The position numbers were made by a program, and so were the translations under genes. A stretch of 64,000 bases of DNA from the NCBI GenBank assembly GCA_001464935.1, contig LNEL01000062.1, positions 1-64,000 on the forward strand, written 5' to 3'. The stretch comes from Gammaproteobacteria bacterium Ga0077536 (GTDB taxonomy: Bacteria; Pseudomonadota; Gammaproteobacteria; Ga0077536). Shown piece by piece: positions 16,983-23,789 of the stretch (the stretch's first letter is position 1; each line of letters starts with the position of its first letter). The notes beneath the pieces were generated by a model that searched no databases, was not told the origin of the DNA, and was given only the letters and a program-made list of their open reading frames with translations.

Positions 16983-17175
16983 TCGCATGGCGCTGGTGCT
17001 GGGGCTGTGGTGTGGCCAGGTCTGTGCGCAGGGCACCGAGGCGCCGCCACCCGACCCGGCGCTGCTCGAGTTCCTCGGCGAATGGGACGACGGTGCCGGC
17101 AGCCTCGTCGACTGGGAAATGCTCGATGACGCGGGTGACACTCGCGCCGGGGCAGTGTCCGATGGCGGACGCTAG
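16966..17175 (+). CDS. Small exported protein of the sigma operon
   Basis: A 69-residue protein with a short signal-like N-terminus (SRMALVLGLWCGQVCAQG) followed by an acidic mature part with PDPALLEFLGEWDDGAG. Small proteins with an LEFLGE core are typically found between DUF3619 and DUF3106 genes, which supports it as real. An internal ATG at 16987 is an alternative start. It overlaps both neighbours. No function is known. Confidence 0.6.
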   Translation: MALRVSRMALVLGLWCGQVCAQGTEAPPPDPALLEFLGEWDDGAGSLVDWEMLDDAGDTRAGAVSDGGR

Positions 17176-17635
17176 GCGGATGCGGCGCGGGTGGCTGTGC
17201 GGCGCGCTGCTGTGGCTGACGCTGGCGGTGGCCGCCGACGAGCGCGTGCCGTGGACCGCGCTGACGCCGGACGAGCAGCAACTGCTCTCGACGCTGCGTG
17301 GCGAGTGGGACACCTTGCCGGTCGAGCGGCAACAGCACTTGCGACGCGGCGCGGCGCGCTGGGCGACGCTGGCGCCGGATGAACGCGCATTCGCCGCCGA
17401 ACGACTGCAACGCTGGCGCCAGATCGATCCGGCGCGCCGCGCGCTGATCCGCGAACGTTACGAGCGCTACAAGGCGCTGCCCCCGGCGCGGCAGGCGCGT
17501 CTGCGCGAGGTGTATGCGCGCTTCCGGCAGTTGCCGCCGGCCGAACGGCGCGCGCTCCGACAGCAATGGCAGCAGGCGACGCCGACGGAGCGCCGCGCGC
17601 TGCGCCGCCAGTGGCGCGACGCACCCGGACGCTGA
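17162..17635 (+). CDS. DUF3106 protein, exported
   Basis: A 157-residue protein with an N-terminal signal peptide (RRGWLCGALLWLTLAVAADE) and a helical body made of repeated Leu-Pro-P-x-x-R units: TPDEQQLLSTLRGEWDTLPVERQQHL, KALPPARQARLREVYARFRQLPPAERRALR and so on. This repetition of W/Y-x3-LPPxxR is the DUF3106 signature. It is periplasmic by prediction. The start may be ATG 17162 or ATG 17180; the second places the signal peptide right at the N-terminus. It is the last gene of the sigma operon. These families are co-conserved but their role is unknown. Confidence 0.8.
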   Translation: MADARRMRRGWLCGALLWLTLAVAADERVPWTALTPDEQQLLSTLRGEWDTLPVERQQHLRRGAARWATLAPDERAFAAERLQRWRQIDPARRALIRERYERYKALPPARQARLREVYARFRQLPPAERRALRQQWQQATPTERRALRRQWRDAPGR

Positions 17636-17716
17636 GCGTCTGCCCGCGCGCAATCGGTCCTTGCGTCGCGCCGCGCGTCGCGCTTAGATCCCCCGACCCA
17701 TGCTGGAGTACACGCG

Positions 17717-18253
17717 ATGCGCAATGCGCTGCAGGACCAACTGCTGAAGGCCGGACTGGTCAAGGACAAGCAGGTCAAGGAGGCTCACAAGTCGCGGCAG
17801 CAGGCCCAGCGCCAGCAGCCCGGCAGACAGCCCCAACGGTCCGAAACGAAGGAAGTGGCCACTGCCGCCCAGTTGCAGAAGGCTGCGCGCGACAAGGCGC
17901 TGAACGCCGAGCGGGAAGCCCGCGCGGCGCGCAAGGCGCTGGATGCACAAATCCTCCAGCTCGTGCAGGCGCATCGTCGGCCGCACAACGATGGCGACGA
18001 TCCCTACAGCTTCGTCGACGGCGCGAAGATCAAACGCGTCTACGTCACGACGCCGACGCGCGAGGCGCTCGCCCGCGGTGAACTTGGCATCGTGCGCTTG
18101 CGCAACCGCTATTTCGTGGTCACCACCGACGGTGCGACGGCCGTGCGCGAACGGGCGCCGCAATACCTCGTGGTGCTGAACCAGGACGCCCCGGCGGGCG
18201 CGGACGCCGACGCCTATGCCGAGCATCCGGTGCCCGACGACCTGATGTGGTGA
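17717..18253 (+). CDS. DUF2058 (YaiL-like) protein
   Basis: A cytoplasmic 178-residue protein. Its N-terminus is MRNALQDQLLKAGLVKDKQVKEAHKSRQ, a family signature, followed by a long charged, probably coiled-coil part (about 30-90, Ala/Arg/Glu/Lys-rich). The C-terminal domain has PYSFVDGAKIKRVYVTTPTREALARGELGIVRLRNRYFVV. The family (nucleoprotein/polynucleotide-associated YaiL) is conserved in gammaproteobacteria but has no established role. It is a stand-alone gene. Confidence 0.85.
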   Translation: MRNALQDQLLKAGLVKDKQVKEAHKSRQQAQRQQPGRQPQRSETKEVATAAQLQKAARDKALNAEREARAARKALDAQILQLVQAHRRPHNDGDDPYSFVDGAKIKRVYVTTPTREALARGELGIVRLRNRYFVVTTDGATAVRERAPQYLVVLNQDAPAGADADAYAEHPVPDDLMW

Positions 18254-18375
18254 GTCCGCGCGAATAAGCGCGTGCCGGCGCGGACGCAGCGCCCCCGGGT
18301 CCGCTAAAATCCCCGCCCCAGGTGCGGCTTTCAGCCGCCGTCCCACCGCCGTCGGCGGCCTACAGGAGCGATGCA

Positions 18376-18879
18376 ATGGACGAACAGGTCAAGAAAGCCG
18401 CGCTGCGCATGATTCCCTACGGGCTCTACGTGCTGACCAGCGCCGACGGGCGCGGCCAGGTCGCCGCCGCGACCGTCAACTGGGTCACGCAGACCTCGTT
18501 CAAGCCACCGCTCGTGGTGGTCGGCGTGAAGGTCGATTCCGGCGCCCACGACCTGATCAAGGACACCCGGCATTTCGCGTTGAACGTGCTCGGCAAGGGG
18601 CAGCAGGGGCAGGCCTTCGCGTTCTTCAAGCCGGCCGAACTCGACGGCGCGACGATTTGCGGCGAGCCGTTCGTCACCGGCGACACCGGTTCGCCACTGC
18701 TCGCGAACGCCGCGGCCTGGCTCGATTGCCGGCTCGTGCACGTCTATGAACAGGGCGATCACTCGGTGTTCGTCGGCGAAGTCGTCAATGCCGGGCTGAA
18801 GCAGGTACCGGACGGCCGGCCCGACGACGTCACGCTGACCTTGAAGGATCTCGGTGACAAGGTGTTCTATGGCGGTTGA
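18376..18879 (+). CDS. Flavin reductase-like domain protein
   Basis: A 167-residue FMN-binding split-barrel protein of the flavin reductase family. It probably reduces FMN or FAD with NAD(P)H, or carries flavin for a partner oxygenase. The core is RMIPYGLYVLTSADGRGQVAAATVNWVTQTSFKPPLVVVGVK, with HFALNVLGKGQQGQAFAFF and HSVFVGEVVNA later. ATG 18376 follows AGGAG by seven bases; an earlier ATG at 18371 is out of frame. It overlaps the next gene (darP) by 11 bases, so they are likely co-transcribed. Confidence 0.88.
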   Translation: MDEQVKKAALRMIPYGLYVLTSADGRGQVAAATVNWVTQTSFKPPLVVVGVKVDSGAHDLIKDTRHFALNVLGKGQQGQAFAFFKPAELDGATICGEPFVTGDTGSPLLANAAAWLDCRLVHVYEQGDHSVFVGEVVNAGLKQVPDGRPDDVTLTLKDLGDKVFYGG

Positions 18880-19402
18880 AGATCCCTCCGACTGGCTGGG
18901 CGATGACGAGCGCGAGAAGAGCAAGTCGCGACTCAAGCGCGAACATCACGACGTCAAGGCGCTTGGCGAGGAATTGCTGGCCCTGTCACCCAAAATGCTC
19001 GCGCAGCTCAAACTCGGCGAGGCCGCGCTCGACGGCATCGCGACGGCGCGCAAGCTGAAGCACGGCGCGCTGCAGCGCCAGTTGCGCCACCTCGCGAACG
19101 TGCTGGTCGGTGACGAGGATCCGGCGCGCATCCGCGCCGAACTCGATCGCATGCTGCGGCCGACGCAGGACGACATCCGCGCGCTGCATCAGCTCGAACG
19201 CTGGCGCGACGCGCTCGTCGCGGGCGACGAAAGCTGTCTCGATGAAATCGCCGTCAGGGCACCGGCGGTCGATCGCGCACTGCTGCGGGAACTCGCCCAG
19301 GGCGCCCGTGCCGAGCGCGAGGCCGGCCGTCCGCCCAAATCCGCGCGGCGCCTCTACGCGTATCTGCGCGATCTGGGGCAGGCGCCGGCCGCGGGTGCCT
19401 GA
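18869..19402 (+). CDS. darP: Ribosome-associated protein DarP (YjgA)
   Basis: A basic, helical 177-residue protein of the DarP/YjgA family, which binds late 50S ribosomal precursors and helps shape the peptidyl-transferase region. Signature blocks are KSKSRLKREHHDVKALGEELLALSP, ATARKLKHGALQRQLRHLANVL and AVDRALLRELAQGARAEREAGRPPKSARRLYAYLR. The start ATG 18869 lies inside the end of the flavin reductase gene; its acidic start MAVEDPSDWLGDDE is typical of the family. A C9 homopolymer lies just after it (19430-19438). Confidence 0.9.
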   Translation: MAVEDPSDWLGDDEREKSKSRLKREHHDVKALGEELLALSPKMLAQLKLGEAALDGIATARKLKHGALQRQLRHLANVLVGDEDPARIRAELDRMLRPTQDDIRALHQLERWRDALVAGDESCLDEIAVRAPAVDRALLRELAQGARAEREAGRPPKSARRLYAYLRDLGQAPAAGA

Positions 19403-19529
19403 CCTCAGGGTGACGGGCCGGCGAGAGGTCCCCCCCCCGCGGCGCGACCCGGGACGCCGACACCCGCGTGGCGTGTTTCACCAGCCCGTTAACGTTTAAG
19501 ATCGGGCGCTTTGCCGCGCCAGGACCGAC

Positions 19530-20357
19530 ATGTTCACCTATCTCAATCCCGACGTCCGTCAGCGCCTCATCAGCGACGGCAAGCTCGTGCGCATCAATGC
19601 GACGGGCGGCCGCATCAGTCCCGAGCAGGCCTCGCCCGACGGCGAGATCGCGATCAACGTGCTCGGCCCGATCCCGCTGCCGATCAAACTCGGCGAACTG
19701 GAAATCCAGGCCCGCTGGTATGCGACCGTGCGCAGCACCGAACTCGCGAAGGTCGAAGAACTCGCATCAGAACTGAGCCGTCACGGCGGCCAGCGGCTGT
19801 TCTCGATGCTGGCGAGCAGCATGGCCGTCAACAGCGTGCTCGCGATAGGCAACGGCGAGCGGAGCAGCAACCCGCTGGTGCGCGTGCATTCGAGCTGCCT
19901 GACGGGCGATGTGTTCGGCTCGCAGCGCTGTGAGTGCGGCCCGCAGTTCGTCTCGGCGCTCGATCGCATCAGCAAGGACGAGCACGGCGGATTGATGATT
20001 TACATGTCCGGCCACGAGGGCCGTGGCATCGGCCTGTGGGCGAAGGCTGCCACCTACCTGCTGCAGGACGCGGGCGAGGACACCTACGAAGCGAACCGTT
20101 CGCTGGGCCTGCCCGACGATTCGCGCGACTTCAGCGACGCCGCCGCGTTGCTGCACTACTTCGTGCGCGGCCAGCCGTTCCGGCTGCTGACGAACAACCC
20201 GAAGAAGATTGCCGATCTGGGCGCGTTCGGCCTGAAGGACATCACGCCGGTGCGCCACGTCACCGGCGTGAATCCGTGGAACACGCGCTACCTCGCCGCC
20301 AAGCGCGACTGGGGGCATGCGCTGTCGGAAACCGACCTGGGCCTCGACAAATCATGA
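19530..20357 (+). CDS. ribA: GTP cyclohydrolase II (RibA-type)
   Basis: An enzyme that opens the GTP ring in the first step of riboflavin synthesis; 275 residues, about 75 longer than E. coli RibA because of an N-terminal extension (about residues 1-75). The zinc cysteines are in SSCLTGDVFGSQRCECG. The catalytic stretch is MIYMSGHEGRGIGLWAK, and LLTNNPKKIADLGAFGL marks the C-terminal part. There is no RibB domain. No FMN riboswitch was seen upstream. The stop overlaps a possible ATG of the next gene (ATGA), giving a likely two-gene operon. Because of the extension and some non-standard residues it belongs to a divergent RibA subgroup; the function is still probable. Confidence 0.85.
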   Translation: MFTYLNPDVRQRLISDGKLVRINATGGRISPEQASPDGEIAINVLGPIPLPIKLGELEIQARWYATVRSTELAKVEELASELSRHGGQRLFSMLASSMAVNSVLAIGNGERSSNPLVRVHSSCLTGDVFGSQRCECGPQFVSALDRISKDEHGGLMIYMSGHEGRGIGLWAKAATYLLQDAGEDTYEANRSLGLPDDSRDFSDAAALLHYFVRGQPFRLLTNNPKKIADLGAFGLKDITPVRHVTGVNPWNTRYLAAKRDWGHALSETDLGLDKS

Positions 20358-20368
20358 AAGGACCCGCG

Positions 20369-20824
20369 ATGCGCCTGCTGCCGACCGTGCTCGCCCTGAG
20401 CCTGATCACCGCGGCGTACGCCGCTGAACCCGTGTCGCCACAGCGCGCGCGCGGTCTGGAGACGCTCGAGACCATCACCGGCGGCGGCACCGCGGCACTG
20501 CGCGAAAGCCTGCAGGACATCGCGCCCGAACTCGGCGACTGGATAGTCGATTTCGCGTATGGCGACGTGGTTTCGCGCCCGGCGCTCGATCTGCGCACCC
20601 GCGAACTGGCGACCGTGGCCGCGCTGACCGCGCTCGGCAATGCCCAGCCGCAGCTGAAATCCCACATCAAGGGCGCACTGAATGCCGGCTGCACGCCGCG
20701 TGAAGTCGTCGAAGTCATCCTCCAGATGAGTGTGTACGCGGGTTTCCCGGCGGCGCTGAACGGGGTCGCCGCGGCGCGCGAAGTATTCACCGAGCGGGGC
20801 ATCGTGCTCGAACCGGCGCCGTAG
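20369..20824 (+). CDS. Exported carboxymuconolactone decarboxylase/AhpD-like protein
   Basis: A 151-residue protein with a signal peptide (MRLLPTVLALSLITAAYAAEP) and one CMD/AhpD fold: LETLETITGG, LQDIAPELGDWIVDFAYGDVVSRPALDLRTRELATVAALTALGNAQPQL. The AhpD CxxC redox pair is absent; a single Cys occurs in NAGCTPREVVEVILQMSVYAGFPAALNG. This matches the decarboxylase-like branch, usually lactone-handling, here exported. The start 20369 was chosen because AAAGGA lies six bases before it; an earlier ATG 20354 overlaps the ribA stop. Substrate unknown. Confidence 0.82.
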   Translation: MRLLPTVLALSLITAAYAAEPVSPQRARGLETLETITGGGTAALRESLQDIAPELGDWIVDFAYGDVVSRPALDLRTRELATVAALTALGNAQPQLKSHIKGALNAGCTPREVVEVILQMSVYAGFPAALNGVAAAREVFTERGIVLEPAP

Positions 20825-20920
20825 CAGGCGCCGGCGTCGGCGTCCTCGTCGCACCCGCAGCATTCGGGCGTCGATCGGTTAAACTGGCCGCATGAACCCC
20901 GCGTCCTCGCGGCCGCTCGC

Positions 20921-21871
20921 ATGAAGCGGCCTTTCGTCATTGGCCTGTGCGCCGCCCTGTTCGCCGTCATTCTGTGGGGCGTGCAATTGCCGATTGCCAA
21001 GGACGCCTTCACCGCTGTCGATCCGTTCTTCCTGACCGCGAGCCGCTATTTCGTCGCCACCTTGTGCCTGCTCGTCGTGCTCGTGGCGCGCGAGGGGCGC
21101 GCCGCGGTGTCCTACGACGGCAGACTGTGGCGGGCCAGCGCGCTCGGTACCGTCGGCATGTGTTTCTCGCCGATGCTGGTGTTTCTCGGGATGTCGATGT
21201 CGCGGGCGGAACATACGGTCGTGATCGTCGCGCTGCAGCCGGCGATCACCGCGATCGCGCTGTGGCTGTTCCAGGGCCGGCGCCCGGCCGCCATGACGCT
21301 CGCGTGCCTGGTCTTCGCGTTTCTCGGCGTCGTGCTCGTCGTCACCAAAGGCAGTCCGAGCGTCGCGGCGTCGCCGCGTGAACTGCTCGGCGATCTGATC
21401 GTGTTCGTCGGCGCGGCCTGCTGGGTCTACTACACGATGGGCACCGTGCGCATGACGGGGTGGTCGATCTGGCGCATCACGGTCTTGACGATGCTGCCCG
21501 GCGCGATTGCCTGCATGCTCGTCAATGCCGTGCTGCTGCTGCTGGGCACGACCTCGTGGCCAACGCTCGCGGCGCTGCAGAGCGTGGCCTTCGAGATCCT
21601 CTACCTGACCTTTGGCGGCGTGCTGACGGCGATGCTCGCGTGGAACTTCGGCGCGCGCCGGATCGGCGCGCTGAACGCGGCGCTGCTGATCAACTTCATG
21701 CCGGTCGTGACCTTCACGTATCGCGTCTTCCAGGGCCAGCGCTTCCTGGCGGTGGAAATCTTCGGCGCGCTGATGGTCGTCGCGGCGCTCGTCGCGAACA
21801 ATCTCTATCTGCGCGCGAAGAGCCTGCGTGCCGACGAGGAAACGCGGCTCGCCGCGGTGCGCGCCGAGTAG
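20921..21871 (+). CDS. EamA/DMT-family transporter
   Basis: An inner-membrane transporter of the drug/metabolite superfamily, 316 residues, with ten hydrophobic segments arranged as two EamA repeats (about 5-140 and 155-300). Repeat features include ILWGVQLPIAKDAF at the first helix and EHTVVIVALQPAITAIAL in helix four. It is likely an exporter of small metabolites, substrate unknown. A 10-codon ATG frame at 20892 ends in TGA overlapping this gene's ATG (ATGA); that could be a translated leader or chance. Confidence 0.88.
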   Translation: MKRPFVIGLCAALFAVILWGVQLPIAKDAFTAVDPFFLTASRYFVATLCLLVVLVAREGRAAVSYDGRLWRASALGTVGMCFSPMLVFLGMSMSRAEHTVVIVALQPAITAIALWLFQGRRPAAMTLACLVFAFLGVVLVVTKGSPSVAASPRELLGDLIVFVGAACWVYYTMGTVRMTGWSIWRITVLTMLPGAIACMLVNAVLLLLGTTSWPTLAALQSVAFEILYLTFGGVLTAMLAWNFGARRIGALNAALLINFMPVVTFTYRVFQGQRFLAVEIFGALMVVAALVANNLYLRAKSLRADEETRLAAVRAE

Positions 21872-22012
21872 CCGGCGCCCGCGTGTCATTGATGGCGCAC
21901 CCAGCGATGGACCTGCCCCTCGAACCGCCGGCGTGTCGGTGTCGCCTGCTGCCGTGGCCGTCGTGCCGGCAGCACGACTCCCTGCGTCGTTGCCGCGGCT
22001 GACGCGGACGCC

Positions 22013-23170
22013 ATGCGCGAAGCCCTTGCCCTGATCAGCGGCGCCTGCGACACGGCCGTCGGCGAACTGCCCGGGTCGACCTGCCTCGGGCTGCACGCAG
22101 AAGCCGCATTCGGCGCGATCGCCGACGCCGGCCTCGTGCCCGGCGACATCGATGGCCTGCTGTGCTCGTATTCGATGACCGAGCCGCACCTGATGCTCGC
22201 TTCCGTCGTCGCCGAGCACCTTGGACTGCAACCGGCGCACTGTGCCGCGCTGTCGGCGGGCGGTGCGACGGGCGTGATTGCGGTGATGCAGGCACAGGCG
22301 CTGATCGCGGCCGGCCACTGCCGGCACGTGCTGGTGGTGACCGGTGACAACCGGCTGACCGGCATGTCGCGCGACGGCGCGGTGGCGGCGCTCGCCGGCG
22401 TCGGGCATCCGCTGTTCGAGCAGCCCTGCGGCCTCAGCGTGCCTGCCGCCTACGCCCTGATCGCCCAGCGTTACCTGCACGAGTACGGCGTGCCCACGAC
22501 GCATCTCGCCGCGGTCGCGGTGGCGATGCGTCGACATGCGGCGCGTCATCCGAAGGCGCACAAGCGCGCGCCGATCACACTCGACGACGTGCTGGCCTCG
22601 AAGGAAATCGCGAGCCCGCTGCGGCTGCTCGACTGCTGCCTCATTTCCGACGGTGCGGCGGCGGTCGTGATCAGTGCACCGCGCGCCGTGCCGGCCGCCA
22701 CGCGTGCGCGCGTCGCGCTCCTCGGCGCGGGGCAGGGCCATACGCACGAACACGTCAGCTATGCGCCGGGTCTGCGTGAATTCGGCTGTCATCGCGCGTC
22801 GGCGCTGGCGTTCGCGCAGGCCGGGCTCACGCCGCGCGACATCGACGTCGCGGAAATCTACGACTCCTTCACGATCACGCTGCTCGTCGAACTCGAATCG
22901 ATGGGCTTTTTCGCGCCCGGCACCGCTGGCGCCGCGGCTCTCGCGGGCGCGCTCGACCTCGACGGCGAACTGCCGTGCAACACGCACGGCGGCCTCCTGT
23001 CGTATGGTCACTCCGGGCCGGCCGGCGGCATGTTCCATCTCGTCGAAGCCGTGCACCAGCTGCGTGGCGAGGCGGGGCCGCGCCAGGTGCACGACGCGGC
23101 GCTCGCGTTCGTGCACGGCGATGGCGGCATCCTGTCCGCGCACGGCAGCCTGATTCTGGGGGCCGCATGA
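22013..23170 (+). CDS. Thiolase-like (SCP-x type) protein lacking the nucleophile cysteine
   Basis: A 385-residue thiolase-superfamily protein of the lipid-transfer/SCP-x branch. The body is typical: SDGAAAVVISAPRAV, VAEIYDSFTITLLVELESMGF and CNTHGGLLSYGHSGPAGGMFHLVEAV near the C-terminus. At the place of the usual CASG nucleophile there is SAGGATGVIAV, so the acylated cysteine seems missing. The next gene is a DUF35 protein overlapping by four bases. This pairing matches thiolase-like aldolases such as Ltp2 with DUF35 partners in steroid side-chain degradation, rather than a thiolytic enzyme. That role is inferred. Start ATG 22013. Confidence 0.85.
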   Translation: MREALALISGACDTAVGELPGSTCLGLHAEAAFGAIADAGLVPGDIDGLLCSYSMTEPHLMLASVVAEHLGLQPAHCAALSAGGATGVIAVMQAQALIAAGHCRHVLVVTGDNRLTGMSRDGAVAALAGVGHPLFEQPCGLSVPAAYALIAQRYLHEYGVPTTHLAAVAVAMRRHAARHPKAHKRAPITLDDVLASKEIASPLRLLDCCLISDGAAAVVISAPRAVPAATRARVALLGAGQGHTHEHVSYAPGLREFGCHRASALAFAQAGLTPRDIDVAEIYDSFTITLLVELESMGFFAPGTAGAAALAGALDLDGELPCNTHGGLLSYGHSGPAGGMFHLVEAVHQLRGEAGPRQVHDAALAFVHGDGGILSAHGSLILGAA

Positions 23171-23565
23171 CGGATGCGAGCAGCGCGGCGACCTTCCGCG
23201 CGGGCTGCGCGCGCGGCGAACTGCTGTACCAGCGCTGCGCAGCCTGTGGCGCCGTGCAACTGCATACGCGTCAGCGCTGCGGACACTGCCATGCGGCGTC
23301 GCTCGACTGGCTGGCGTCGCGCCGGCGCGGCATCGTCTACAGCCACACCACCGTGCAGCGCGCGCCGAGCGCGGCGTTTCGCACCCGTGTGCCGTACGTG
23401 ATCGCGCTGGTCGACGTCGACGAAGGGTTCCGGCTGATGCTCAATGTCGTCGACTGCGCGCCCGCCGCGGTCGCCATCGGCGCGCCGGTGCGTATCGAGA
23501 TGCGGGACGGCCTGGACGGTGCGCCGTGGCCGCACGCGGTGCTGGACGTCGCACGCGGCGATTGA
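23167..23565 (+). CDS. DUF35 zinc-ribbon/OB-fold protein
   Basis: A 132-residue acyl-CoA-binding partner protein. The N-terminal zinc ribbon has YQRCAACGAVQLHTRQRCGHC (two C-x2-C pairs), followed by an OB-fold domain with GIVYSHTTVQRAP, VPYVIALVDVDEGFRLMLNVV and GAPVRIEM. Such proteins bind thiolase-like enzymes and help hold CoA-linked substrates. Its ATG overlaps the stop of the thiolase-like gene (ATGA), so the two are made together as a complex. Confidence 0.9.
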   Translation: MTDASSAATFRAGCARGELLYQRCAACGAVQLHTRQRCGHCHAASLDWLASRRRGIVYSHTTVQRAPSAAFRTRVPYVIALVDVDEGFRLMLNVVDCAPAAVAIGAPVRIEMRDGLDGAPWPHAVLDVARGD

Positions 23566-23601
23566 CCTGATGCGCCGAATCTGCGTCACGCCTCGCAGAG
23601 G

Positions 23602-23630
23602 TTCCATAAGCAGCGGCCAACCGCGATAAT
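23602..23630 (+). promoter_or_regulatory. Sigma-70 promoter of the SRP RNA gene
   Basis: A -35 TTCCAT (23602-23607) and a -10 GATAAT (23625-23630) are spaced by 17 bases. The predicted first base of the SRP RNA lies seven bases after the -10, as expected for a transcription start. Confidence 0.6.
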
Positions 23631-23637
23631 GCCAAGC

Positions 23638-23747
23638 GGTGGCCCTGCCGGTCCCCTCGCGACGTAAGACTGTGAACCCCGTCAGGTCCGGAAGGAAGCA
23701 GCGGTAACGGTGACTGCGGGTGCCGGGGTGTGGCTGACAGGGCCGCC
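23638..23747 (+). ncRNA. ffs: 4.5S signal recognition particle RNA (small bacterial type)
   Basis: A small SRP RNA that binds Ffh and targets membrane proteins. The conserved domain IV apical loop and bulge GTCAGGTCCGGAAGGAAGCA is intact. The 5' end GGTGGCCCTG (23638-23647) pairs over ten positions with CAGGGCCGCC (23738-23747), with one G-T pair. The internal GTGCCGGGGTGTGGCTGACAG side matches the closing half of the hairpin. It is just before dnaX, a common place in gammaproteobacteria. Ends are inferred from pairing. Confidence 0.95.
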
Positions 23748-23789
23748 ACTTCAACTCTCTCCGACAGGCGCTGGGTACCGGCACATCAG

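Noticed and set aside
19430..19438. C9 homopolymer near darP end
   Set aside because: Lies in non-coding sequence and has no visible consequence; only a place where sequencing errors are likely.
19403..19529. FMN riboswitch upstream of ribA
   Set aside because: The conserved AGGGGCA and following core elements are not present.
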